This document shows positions 31,869-41,339 of a DNA stretch of 64,000 nucleotides, in pieces; the first letter of the stretch is position 1; each line of letters opens with the position of its first letter. Source of the stretch: JAVVTR01 sp036653535 (GTDB lineage: Bacteria > Bacteroidota > Bacteroidia > Bacteroidales > P3). Position numbers and translations under genes: made by a program. The DNA lies in the NCBI GenBank assembly GCA_036653535.1, contig JAVVTR010000009.1, positions 5,290 through 69,289 on the forward strand. Direction: 5' to 3'. A model generated the notes under the pieces. That model did no database searches and was not told the origin of the DNA. It worked only from the letters and a program-made list of their open reading frames with translations.

Positions 31869-33647
31869 ATGCATAAATTACTTATTACCGCAGTATCGAT
31901 TCTTTTGCTTTTAGGAAATGGGCTAAAAGCTTCTTCGTCTATAGATAGTATTCTCTATTATAATTCCGTAATAGAGGCTGATACTAATTCCGTTAATCAA
32001 CAGTTTCTGATTTTAGATAGGGCTATAGCTCTATCTAAACAAAAGGGAGATGTTTATCATTTAGCAAATTATGAGGTTCAAAAAGCAATTTCCTATATTA
32101 ATTTGAACGAATTTGGCAAGTCTGCTGCCATTTTGGAACGTTATTTACCTCTCTTAAAAAAGCAAATAAAAGATACTTCTGATAAGGTATGGATTGATTT
32201 ATATTCGTTGGCACTAATAAATTTAATGCAATGCGATATTAGCCAAAGTGATATCCCATCGGCTATCCATAGGGTAAATACGATTTTGGAAGTTTGTGAT
32301 ATAAGGAAACCATCCAAAGCGCTTCTTCGGGTATATAATGGTTATGGCGTTATTTATGCCATGCAACGTAAATATACCAAGGCAGAAGAACATTTTAAAA
32401 AGGCATGGGCTATAGGAAAAGAATTAAAAGATTATAAAAATCAAGTTAGTGTACTTTTAAATTTCTCCAGCGTTTATTTGTCTCAAAAAAAAATTGAGGA
32501 AGCTTTGGTTACCAGTTTGGAAGCATACAAAATGGTAAATAGCCATAAAATTGGTGGAAACAAGCTGGCTTTGGCTTTATCGAGAATGGCTAATACTTAT
32601 TTGATTCTTGGACAGTACAGTATGGCGGATAGGTATTATCTAATGGCATTAGAAGAGGTCAATAAATATCATAACATAAACTTAGAATATAGTATTAGTA
32701 TTAATTATGCACAAAGCCTCTTCTTTGCAGGAGAAAAACAGGCTATAGAAAAATCCAAGCATATTCTTTTGGATTTATTGCCGAAGATGAGCAAGGCTAA
32801 TATGAAATCTAGCCAAGCCAATGTTGCTTATGTGCTTAAAGAAATATATAGGAAGGAACAAAACTACGAAAAAGCCTTGTATTATTCGGATATATATGTG
32901 ACACAGAGTGGATATGTTTATAAAAACGAAGCAAAAGAAAAAAAAGAGGCTTTTGATTATTTTAAAAATGTACAAGAAAAAAAAATAGCAGAACAAAACT
33001 TAGAATTAGCGAAAGCCAAGTTGGATAAACGTAATATCGGCCTCGCTTTTTTGTCGCTATTGGGGATATTAGCTCTTATTGCTATTGTTTTTATGGTTCG
33101 TCGTATTTTACATCAGTGCAAAGTAAATGAATTGATTAAAAGTAAAATGTTGCATAATGATAAAATTAATTCCGATCAAACGCAGCATTTGAAACAACAA
33201 TTTGAAGATGAAATTAGTACGAAAAATAAAGAATTAACGGTTAATACATTAATGTTTGCTAAATTCACCGAACTAATTTCTTCCATTAATAAAAAATTGA
33301 AAGAATTAAAAATTGCTTCCTCTCCGGATTCCAAAAGCAAACAAATTTTTTCAGAAATTGAAGATTTGCTCAAGCAATTTTCACCAGATCAAGGATGGAG
33401 TGAATTTGAAACTTATTTTAAACAGGTAGATACGGAGTTTTTTAAAAATTTAAAGGGAAATTATCCTAACCTAACTCCTAATGAAAACCGACTTTGTGCA
33501 CTTATTCATCTTAATATGAGTACCAAAGAAATTGCCTCTCTTACGCATCGTACTTTTCAGTCGATTAATATTGCAAAATTTCGTTTAAAAAAGAAAATGG
33601 GCTTAGAATCCGATCAAAGTTTATACGAAGCTCTATCTATACTTTAA
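31869..33647 (+). CDS. TPR-repeat membrane protein with C-terminal LuxR-like HTH
   Basis: About 592 residues. The ATG at 31869 gives a clean signal peptide (LLITAVSILLLLGNGLKAS), while the longer frame begins with a TTG upstream of the promoter. TPR repeats fill about 30-380 (for example YTKAEEHFKKAWAIGKEL and YEKALYYSDIYV). One membrane helix (about 390-412, LAFLSLLGILALIAIVFMV) is followed by a coiled coil and a C-terminal LuxR-like helix-turn-helix (LTPNENRLCALIHLNMSTKEIA and FQSINIAKFRLKKKMGL, each a segment). This layout is a one-component regulator typical of Bacteroidota. It may control the T9SS genes that follow; that is inference. Confidence 0.85.
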   Translation: MHKLLITAVSILLLLGNGLKASSSIDSILYYNSVIEADTNSVNQQFLILDRAIALSKQKGDVYHLANYEVQKAISYINLNEFGKSAAILERYLPLLKKQIKDTSDKVWIDLYSLALINLMQCDISQSDIPSAIHRVNTILEVCDIRKPSKALLRVYNGYGVIYAMQRKYTKAEEHFKKAWAIGKELKDYKNQVSVLLNFSSVYLSQKKIEEALVTSLEAYKMVNSHKIGGNKLALALSRMANTYLILGQYSMADRYYLMALEEVNKYHNINLEYSISINYAQSLFFAGEKQAIEKSKHILLDLLPKMSKANMKSSQANVAYVLKEIYRKEQNYEKALYYSDIYVTQSGYVYKNEAKEKKEAFDYFKNVQEKKIAEQNLELAKAKLDKRNIGLAFLSLLGILALIAIVFMVRRILHQCKVNELIKSKMLHNDKINSDQTQHLKQQFEDEISTKNKELTVNTLMFAKFTELISSINKKLKELKIASSPDSKSKQIFSEIEDLLKQFSPDQGWSEFETYFKQVDTEFFKNLKGNYPNLTPNENRLCALIHLNMSTKEIASLTHRTFQSINIAKFRLKKKMGLESDQSLYEALSIL

Positions 33648-33844
33648 ATGCTATTATTCTGTAACAAGCTGTAAATTACATAGCCGAGTTGCGTTGTAGT
33701 ATATTTGTAATTGCAATTTAAAAGATGTAATACTATTGTAAGTTCGTGTTAAGCGAATGTTGTGCTATTTTTTTTGCAAATAGATGGATGAATTTTTGCT
33801 TTGTATATCGAGAATTTTATATATAAATTTAAAACTCCAAAAAG

Positions 33845-36800
33845 ATGAAAAAAAATTTCTATTTATTTTTTCTTTTCCTCTGCCTATATTTTCCAATGCA
33901 GGGACAAACAGATTGCCCGGAGCCAACAAGTCCAACTAAAATTACCTTTACCACTATTAAATCGGATTATATTAGTGGAAAATTTCTAAGATCCGAATCC
34001 ACGGCTAAGCACTTGGTTTGCATAAGTACCTCTTCTGTTGCTCCAAACTTAGTAAATGACAGCGTTTATAAGCTTGGCGATAGTATTGGAGAGGCAAGAG
34101 TAATAACGTGCAGTAATACTACAGGAAAAGTAGGATCCAGTGTTTCTTTTAATTCCGGTTCGAGTATTTCTTTGACTTCCTCTACTCGCTATTATTTTTA
34201 TGTTTACAGTAGAATAGATGCCAACGAATGTCTTCATCCTAAATGGTGCTCGATCCCGTTGTGTGGAGATACGCTTACGCTTTTTGGAGCCCCCACATTA
34301 GAGACATATAGTGATAGCAACACGGTAAATATAAATCTTGTGGCTAATTCGGAAAATAGTGATATTCTTCTGTTGGGAAGCGAAATTCCTTATCCCTATT
34401 TTTCCTATTATACTATATCTGGAAACAAAGGAGTAGGCGATAGCATAGGAAGTGATCTCCCTGGTTATATTGTACTCTATAAAGGACCGGCAAAAGCATT
34501 GTCGTTTCCTCATTTAAAGAAAAATACTTCCTATTTTTATGTTGCTTGGAGTTTTAAAAATGAAAATACAGAGCAACCCATTTATTCCACTAATTTCGTG
34601 GAAGAGAAAGCGCATACTCAAGCTGCAATTCCTCTTTATTGGGATATGTTAACAGAAATTCCTTCTGGACTACCTGCCGGTTGGAGTACAAATTTCAACA
34701 ATGTATCTCCCCAAGCAAGCAGTAATTTTTCTTTAAAGGAACCTTCAATAATGGACGGTATTACCGATTATTTAGATTATTCTCGCATTTTGATAGCTCG
34801 CTATAATGTAGGATCGCAAAGTGATGCAGATCTTGCTTTAGTAAAAAGTGATATAATTACGCCTTGGGTGAAGCTAAATCAAGGACAGCATAGAATATTA
34901 TTTTCTACTATTTTTAATGTTTCTGGTAGTAAGGGCAATGCTCCTTACATTCTTAGTGCTAACGATACTCTATTGGTTCAAATAGCAGAAAAAGGGAAAG
35001 ACAATTGGAATACTATTTATACGGTAAGCTCTCAAAATCAAGGAGAATCCAGTGGTGGAACTTTTAGTCAAAGAATGGCAAATTTTAATGGATATGATGC
35101 TAAAATAGTTCATTTTCGATTTTTATATACCACTAATGGTAAAAACAATCTTCTATTAAGTAAAATAAAAGTAGAAGAAACACCCTCTTGCGATTATCCG
35201 ATTAAAGTAATTTTGGTCAAGGATAGTATTAACGAGAATAAAGCCCTTATTCAATGGGTAGATAATAACTTATTTCCATCGGAAGCCTACTACTTGAGCT
35301 ATTCTTCCGATAATGGAGCTACGTGGTCTGTAGGCGAAAAAGCAACTAACAATCCAGCATATATTCATGACTTACCTTTCTATACTTCTATTATGGTAAG
35401 GGTGGCTGCGATATGTGATGCGGAAAGTCAAAGTATTTATTCCGAGCCATCTAAGGTATTTGTTACTAAGGCTGGTATACCATTTTTTGAAAATTTCAAT
35501 GCTGTTGGTAGCGATGCCCCTACTTATTGGGTCTTAAAAAAAGATACATTGAAAGAGGAGGGTCAAGTGGAGATGCCTTCGGAATATGATATTTATCCAC
35601 TTGGTGGAATATCTTGGATGCGAGCTAATTGGAGGAATATTTCTCCCCTTAATTATGCTATTCGTTCCAGTTTTAGTAATACGAATCCGTGTTCTTGGAT
35701 AGTATCTCCGGCCTTGGATCTTGGAGAAAAAACGGTAAAGCCACATCTTTCCTTTGATTTTGCTCTTATGAATAGGTCGGATCAACTTACAGTGGATTCT
35801 GTAAATGATCAGGCTCGTTTTGTTGTTCTTATTTCCACCGATGGAGGAAAAACTTTTAACTCTAAAAATATTATTGATTCGTGGGGAAAAGGAAGTAGCA
35901 AGGCGCTAAAAAATTTGGATAGTATTCACTGTCAATATGATCTTTCTAATTATTCTAAAAAAATTGCCATTGGTTTTTATACAGAAAAGTTAAATAATAT
36001 ACAATTGATGAAACTAGGTATTCATGTAGATAATTTTAAAATTGATTACAGTTGTCATGAACCTTCTAATTTATTAGTTTCCAGTATAGGACAAGATTCT
36101 GTGATCTTATCTTGGAATGGGGAAGCTACAGAATATAAACTTCGTTATCGTCAAACGGAGAAAGAGTCTTATCAAACGGTATTGGTAAATGGAAATAATT
36201 ATATTTTACGTTCTCTAAAAGATAAAACCTCTTATACTTGGAGTGTTTCTGCTTTTTGTAGTCTTACCGATAGTAGCAATTACACCCCTAATACCTCTTT
36301 CCAAACATTAGAAATTCCTAATTGCGATACTATCACTAATTCCAAAGTACGTATAGCTGGAAAAAACTATATGCAACTTACCTGGCAAGGGAATGCAGCA
36401 CATTATATTGTTGCTTATCGTTTGCAAGGAACTTCCACTTGGGATTCGGTTCAAACGGACACTAATATTGTAAATATAGAATCATTAAAACATTCAACAA
36501 ACTATGAATATAAAATTCAAGCTTGGTGTAGTAAAGACGGCTCTTCTATTAGTGCATGGACCGCTCCTAAAGTTTTCACCACGCTCTTAGCTTGTCTTTG
36601 TCCGGAAAATGTTCATATTTGCTACTATAATTGGACTTCCGTGAAGATCGCTTTCGTTTCGCAAGCACCCAATACTATTCTTGCATACAAGGAAGAAGCA
36701 GATACAAAATGGAATTATTTTTTGGCTCACACTGCAGATACACTAGAATTACTTGGACTTCAGCCAAATACGGCTCAATTGTTTAAGGTGGCTGCTATTT

Positions 36801-37384
36801 GCGAGAGTGCCGATACCAGCGTATGGTCGGAAGTTCTAAAAATAACTACTCCTTCTATGCCGGAGTGTTATGCCCCCCAAAATTTAAAAACGGAAAGTAT
36901 TACGGCTACTACTGTAAATTTTTCTTGGACGTCTTCTCCTGCACATATAAACTATAGTATTGCTTACAAGGCAATTGGGAAAACAAGAGGCGATACTATT
37001 GGAAATATTGTTGGAACCTCCTATAACTTAAGCGGCTTACAAGCGAATACTCCTTATTCTTGGGCCGTACGTGGAAACTGCGATATGATAGTGAGCCCTT
37101 GGAATTCCTCCACCTTTAAAACTTCCGCTTTAGCTTCGGAATCGGAGATTCTAAGGACCAATTTTAAGGTCTTTGCCGATAAAGGACATATTTCCATACA
37201 AAATCCGAATCAATACAAAATTGAAAAAATAGAATTATATAATGTTTTAGGACAATCTATCGCTTCTTACATAATTGCTTCTAATGAAAATATATTGATT
37301 CCTATAAATATATCGGAACGTATTATTCTATTGCGATTATTTGCAGAAAATAGGATTATTACTTATAAATTAAGTCTTCAATAA
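33845..37384 (+). CDS. Very large secreted protein with FN3 domains and T9SS-like C terminus
   Basis: 1179 residues. A signal peptide (FYLFFLFLCLYFPMQGQ) starts it. Two MAM/choice-of-anchor-like jelly-roll domains can be seen (about 260-470 and 555-740; both have FSLKEPS- or SFSNTNPCSWIVSPALDLG-like openings). Several fibronectin type III domains follow from about 740 to 1090, each with SWxG and the pattern YxxxYR...L.NTxYxWxVxAxC. The last 80 residues resemble a T9SS type A sorting domain (FKVFADKGHISIQN, IELYNVLGQSIASY) but lack YPNP. It is likely a surface adhesin or scaffold. No enzyme motif was seen. Confidence 0.78.
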   Translation: MKKNFYLFFLFLCLYFPMQGQTDCPEPTSPTKITFTTIKSDYISGKFLRSESTAKHLVCISTSSVAPNLVNDSVYKLGDSIGEARVITCSNTTGKVGSSVSFNSGSSISLTSSTRYYFYVYSRIDANECLHPKWCSIPLCGDTLTLFGAPTLETYSDSNTVNINLVANSENSDILLLGSEIPYPYFSYYTISGNKGVGDSIGSDLPGYIVLYKGPAKALSFPHLKKNTSYFYVAWSFKNENTEQPIYSTNFVEEKAHTQAAIPLYWDMLTEIPSGLPAGWSTNFNNVSPQASSNFSLKEPSIMDGITDYLDYSRILIARYNVGSQSDADLALVKSDIITPWVKLNQGQHRILFSTIFNVSGSKGNAPYILSANDTLLVQIAEKGKDNWNTIYTVSSQNQGESSGGTFSQRMANFNGYDAKIVHFRFLYTTNGKNNLLLSKIKVEETPSCDYPIKVILVKDSINENKALIQWVDNNLFPSEAYYLSYSSDNGATWSVGEKATNNPAYIHDLPFYTSIMVRVAAICDAESQSIYSEPSKVFVTKAGIPFFENFNAVGSDAPTYWVLKKDTLKEEGQVEMPSEYDIYPLGGISWMRANWRNISPLNYAIRSSFSNTNPCSWIVSPALDLGEKTVKPHLSFDFALMNRSDQLTVDSVNDQARFVVLISTDGGKTFNSKNIIDSWGKGSSKALKNLDSIHCQYDLSNYSKKIAIGFYTEKLNNIQLMKLGIHVDNFKIDYSCHEPSNLLVSSIGQDSVILSWNGEATEYKLRYRQTEKESYQTVLVNGNNYILRSLKDKTSYTWSVSAFCSLTDSSNYTPNTSFQTLEIPNCDTITNSKVRIAGKNYMQLTWQGNAAHYIVAYRLQGTSTWDSVQTDTNIVNIESLKHSTNYEYKIQAWCSKDGSSISAWTAPKVFTTLLACLCPENVHICYYNWTSVKIAFVSQAPNTILAYKEEADTKWNYFLAHTADTLELLGLQPNTAQLFKVAAICESADTSVWSEVLKITTPSMPECYAPQNLKTESITATTVNFSWTSSPAHINYSIAYKAIGKTRGDTIGNIVGTSYNLSGLQANTPYSWAVRGNCDMIVSPWNSSTFKTSALASESEILRTNFKVFADKGHISIQNPNQYKIEKIELYNVLGQSIASYIIASNENILIPINISERIILLRLFAENRIITYKLSLQ

Positions 37385-37403
37385 AATCAAACATATACAG
37401 AAA

Positions 37404-40400
37404 ATGAAAATATATAAAATGAAAAAAATAATTTATTTATCTATTTGTTTTTCTTGTTGTTTGCCTTTGCAGAGGATAGAAGCGCAAGGGGTTAAAGCAA
37501 TTGCAAGGGCAACAATAATAGAATATCCAGAAAATCGAATTAGAGCTACCGTTTTATCGAGAAACGGACAATATGCAGTTCTTCCAAGTAGCGATGGAAT
37601 AGATGTTTTAGATTTAAAAGCAAATAAGAAAACTACTTATCTTAGAAAAGATATATCTGTTATTACAGGAGTTGCAGATAATGGTATTATGTGTGGGCAT
37701 TTAAATTTAAATCCAGATGGAGAAAGCTTTGGTTTGCCTCGCGTTTATAGAAATGGGGTATGGCAAAACTTGGGGCTTTCTTACAATGCTATACGTACGG
37801 ATTGGCCGGAATTTAATTTTTGGAGATACTTATATCCGGTAGGTATTAGTTCGGATGGAAGTAAAATAGTAGGTCAGTTAACTTATGATGGTACTTGGGT
37901 TGAAGCGGAAGGAGGCGGATATGTTTTAAATATTCGTAGAGGGGGAGCGATATGGGACGAAAATGGAAAATTAGATAGTGTAAAGGGATATGAATTTCGT
38001 TCTATTTCCGGTAATGGAAAAGTACTTGGGACCCAAGATGGACGCATACTTAGAAACGATAGTCTTATTGTATTAAGTGGCGTGGAGGATGATATGACCA
38101 CGTTTATCAATGAGAATGGAGATAAAGCGTTATTGCGTAATCCTTATGCCGTATTAGGATATACGGCAAGAATTTGGGAGAATGGGAAAAAAGATTTGTT
38201 GCAAATACCCTTAATTAAAGGATATATAAATTGCAGAAGTATAGCAATGAGTGAAAATGGCTTTGTAGTGGGCTATGTGCAAAAAGAAGAAGATTTTTTA
38301 AAGCGTTCCAGCATTTGGAGCGAAAAAATGGGGAATGTATTTTTATCGGATTATTTAAAGGAATTGTATGGTTTAGATTCTTTACCTTGGTTATATGAAT
38401 GTTACAATATCTCTGCCGATGGAAAGGTAATGATAGGCACTATTAGTAATGAAAATTATAATGTGCATCCTTGCATAATAAAGATAACAGGAGAACCTTT
38501 ATTATCACGTCCTATGAATTTGATCGCTAAGGGGGTTTATAATAAGCCTAAGGCTCGTTTACTTTGGGAAAAGCCTATTTATTGCGGAAAAGATCCTGTA
38601 AATTACAGAGTGTACCGTAATGGAAAGCAAATTGCAGAATTTCCGGCCACTATTTTTTCTCATATAGACTCCCTCTCTAATAATGGCGAACAAAGCTATA
38701 CCGTTACAGCCGTCTACGATAATGGAGAATCTGCCCCTACGGATGCACAAAGAGTAAATATTCTTGGAGCCAACGAATGTCAACCTATTCGTTTTTTTGC
38801 TCATACTTTGGTTTATAATCGTAACGTGAATTTATATTGGCATTTGCCTACCGCTAACCTTGCTGACAAGAAAAACGAGATAGAAAATAAACCTGTTAAA
38901 AATTCCTCTAATTACCTTGCCGTAGATACGAATAATCCGTGGGAAGAAGTAATGAAAGTAGGCAATTATAGCTTGGCAGGTTCTTATAATATGATGGATT
39001 ATTCTCGTGTTTGTATTGTTAGAGTTGGAGATTATTATTATACTTCTACCGAATTTATGGTTCCTCTATATAAAAGTGATTTAGAGTTTAGAACTACAGA
39101 AGAATTAAAATTTCCTAATGGACAAAATTGTCCGTTTTCTGTAGATATGACTACCGATGGAACCTATATTTACGGAGTAAAAAATGCAAGTAAACTGATC
39201 ACGGTAATAGATCCGGAAGTTCCTGCTGTAGTAAAACAAATTAGTATTAAAAACGATTCCATTCACGAATTAAGACATATCGCTTACGTGCCTGAATTAG
39301 ACAATGGGAAAGGAGGATTTGCTGCCGGAGATTGGAGCTCTAATGCTTTTTATAGAATGGATGGAACCAAAATAGAAGATGGCGTAAAAGTGGAATATTG
39401 TGAGGGGATGACCTATTTGGACGGTAAACTCTATGCCTCTCAGCAAAGTGGAAAAAAATTTGTACAAGTGATAGAACATGATATAAAAACGAAAAAAGCG
39501 ACTGGACTTGTTTTTGATGCAGCTAATTATCCGGATTATTTAAAAAATATGGAAAACGCACCTATTTTTGCTGGTGGTATTTGTACCACTTACTTAGAAG
39601 ATAGTACGCTTTGTTTGGCGCAAATGGTTCGTTGTAATCAAGCGTATCGTTCGGTACTTTTACATGAATTACACCCTTCTCCCCAAGTAAAAGGGTATAA
39701 TGTGTATAAAGATGGGGTTTTAATAACAAAAACGCCTATTGTAGAGAGAAATTTTACTTCTATTGAATATAATCCGGGTACCTATGTATATCAGGTTACT
39801 CCATTGAAAGAAAGTGGTTGTGAAGGACCTAAATCCGACAGTATTATAGTTACCATTCAGGCTCTTGGTACTTGTTATCCAGTTACGAATATAAAGGCGG
39901 TAGAATCCGATAAAAATATGAACCTTAGTTTTGATCTTCCTAAAGAAAATGGAAATTCTCAAATTCAAGGATTTAATATTTATAGGGATGGAGATCTTTT
40001 AAATGAGGAATTAGTAACTAAATTGCGTTATCAAGATAAAAACAGGGCCAAAGGAGAATATTTATATCGCATAGAAGCTTTCTATGATAATTCTTGCGTT
40101 GCTTCAGATAGCATATTAGCAGTGGTTACCTACGATGGTATATGTGGACCTATTAATAATTTAAATCTTACTTCTACGCAAATAGCGAATAAACCCGCTA
40201 AGTTTAATGTAAGCGCCCACTGGGAACTTCCTTATTTTGAAGCACCATTATCTATTACTTATGCTTCCGACGCAACAGAGGGGGTAATGGGACTGCCCGA
40301 TGGAGGGGATTTGACGGTAGCGGCGGCTTGGCATAAGAAAGACTTGGATATGTATAAAGATTATTCTGTAGTAGGGATAGAAATAGTTCTTAGAGATGAG

Positions 40401-41258
40401 GCTGTTGTTGCCCCTATTGTTTTAGTAGATGATAAAATTGTTTATCATGAAAAAACAGGACGTTTACGTGTAGATAAAATTGAGCAAATTATGTTGTCTC
40501 AATCTATTCCTCTTGCTTCAGTAAAAGAGGAAATAGCAGTAGGTTATACCGCTACCCATGAGGCTGGAACCTTGCCAATAGGTTATGATGGTGGACCTGC
40601 CAAGGTAGGATATAGTGATCTTTTTTCTATAGATTTATTAACTTGGGGGGTAGCAGCTACTTCCTTAAATGCAAATTTGAACTGGAATATAAAGGTTTTA
40701 CTTGCTAAACCTCGTTCCGTAAATGCTATCCAAAATCCTCTCCCTGAAATTAAAATTCCAGAAATAGTGGCCGTAGATTTGGCAAGCCTGACCAATATAC
40801 GTCAAAAGGCGGTAAGTAAAAAAATAGAGTCTCAAGCGACAGAATTGCTTGGATTTGATATTTATCGTGATGGTACTAAACTCAACAACACTCCATTAAA
40901 AGCGCTTAGTTATTTAGACGAAAATATCTCGGAAGGCAATTATGAATATATGGTAAATAGTTTGTGGAATAAAGGGGAGGCAGTTCATTCTAAAGTTCAA
41001 ACCATTCATTTAATGCCAACCTCTTTGGAAAAAGAGACTTTAAATAAGCTACGTCTATATCCTAATCCTATCAAAGATAATCTCCAAATAGAAGGGATAT
41101 ATCAAAGTTTAAAACTAATGGATATTTATGGTAGAATTCTCTTGCAAGAGAAGCAAGTATCTACGCTTTGTTTAAGTTCGTTCAGTAAAGGGGTGTATTT
41201 TCTTTCTTTTGAACTTAAAGATGGAAGTATAGTTAGCAAACGGATAGTGAAAGAGTAA
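37404..41258 (+). CDS. Very large secreted protein with propeller-like and FN3 regions, T9SS type A sorting domain
   Basis: 1284 residues. After a signal peptide (YLSICFSCCLPLQRIEAQ) there is a region of about 350 residues with repeats of the kind 'SDGIDVLDL ... ISSDGSKIVGQL ... ISGNGKVLGTQ ... ISADGKVMIGTI', which fits a HAF-type or propeller repeat. Three or more FN3-like modules follow with a recurring 'VYRNGKQIAEFP / VYKDGVLITKTP / IYRDGDLLNEEL / IYRDGTKLNNTP' strand. The C terminus is a clear T9SS type A sorting domain (LYPNPIKDNLQI, LMDIYGRILL, KGVYFLSF). The ATG at 37419 is an equally possible start. Function is probably adhesion or binding; unproven. Confidence 0.82.
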   Translation: MKIYKMKKIIYLSICFSCCLPLQRIEAQGVKAIARATIIEYPENRIRATVLSRNGQYAVLPSSDGIDVLDLKANKKTTYLRKDISVITGVADNGIMCGHLNLNPDGESFGLPRVYRNGVWQNLGLSYNAIRTDWPEFNFWRYLYPVGISSDGSKIVGQLTYDGTWVEAEGGGYVLNIRRGGAIWDENGKLDSVKGYEFRSISGNGKVLGTQDGRILRNDSLIVLSGVEDDMTTFINENGDKALLRNPYAVLGYTARIWENGKKDLLQIPLIKGYINCRSIAMSENGFVVGYVQKEEDFLKRSSIWSEKMGNVFLSDYLKELYGLDSLPWLYECYNISADGKVMIGTISNENYNVHPCIIKITGEPLLSRPMNLIAKGVYNKPKARLLWEKPIYCGKDPVNYRVYRNGKQIAEFPATIFSHIDSLSNNGEQSYTVTAVYDNGESAPTDAQRVNILGANECQPIRFFAHTLVYNRNVNLYWHLPTANLADKKNEIENKPVKNSSNYLAVDTNNPWEEVMKVGNYSLAGSYNMMDYSRVCIVRVGDYYYTSTEFMVPLYKSDLEFRTTEELKFPNGQNCPFSVDMTTDGTYIYGVKNASKLITVIDPEVPAVVKQISIKNDSIHELRHIAYVPELDNGKGGFAAGDWSSNAFYRMDGTKIEDGVKVEYCEGMTYLDGKLYASQQSGKKFVQVIEHDIKTKKATGLVFDAANYPDYLKNMENAPIFAGGICTTYLEDSTLCLAQMVRCNQAYRSVLLHELHPSPQVKGYNVYKDGVLITKTPIVERNFTSIEYNPGTYVYQVTPLKESGCEGPKSDSIIVTIQALGTCYPVTNIKAVESDKNMNLSFDLPKENGNSQIQGFNIYRDGDLLNEELVTKLRYQDKNRAKGEYLYRIEAFYDNSCVASDSILAVVTYDGICGPINNLNLTSTQIANKPAKFNVSAHWELPYFEAPLSITYASDATEGVMGLPDGGDLTVAAAWHKKDLDMYKDYSVVGIEIVLRDEAVVAPIVLVDDKIVYHEKTGRLRVDKIEQIMLSQSIPLASVKEEIAVGYTATHEAGTLPIGYDGGPAKVGYSDLFSIDLLTWGVAATSLNANLNWNIKVLLAKPRSVNAIQNPLPEIKIPEIVAVDLASLTNIRQKAVSKKIESQATELLGFDIYRDGTKLNNTPLKALSYLDENISEGNYEYMVNSLWNKGEAVHSKVQTIHLMPTSLEKETLNKLRLYPNPIKDNLQIEGIYQSLKLMDIYGRILLQEKQVSTLCLSSFSKGVYFLSFELKDGSIVSKRIVKE

Positions 41259-41276
41259 ATTGGTTTTGTTTTTGGA

Positions 41277-41312
41277 GGGAAGACGAGGAACTTTAAGCCT
41301 CCTCGTCTTCCC
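41277..41312 (+). terminator. Strong hairpin between two T9SS genes
   Basis: GGGAAGACGAGGA pairs perfectly with TCCTCGTCTTCCC over 13 bp with a 10-nt loop. It follows the stop codon by 18 bases. There is no T run, so it could be a processing or stability element rather than an intrinsic terminator. Confidence 0.55.
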
Positions 41313-41339
41313 TATTATAGATTGAAAAGTAATAGAAAT

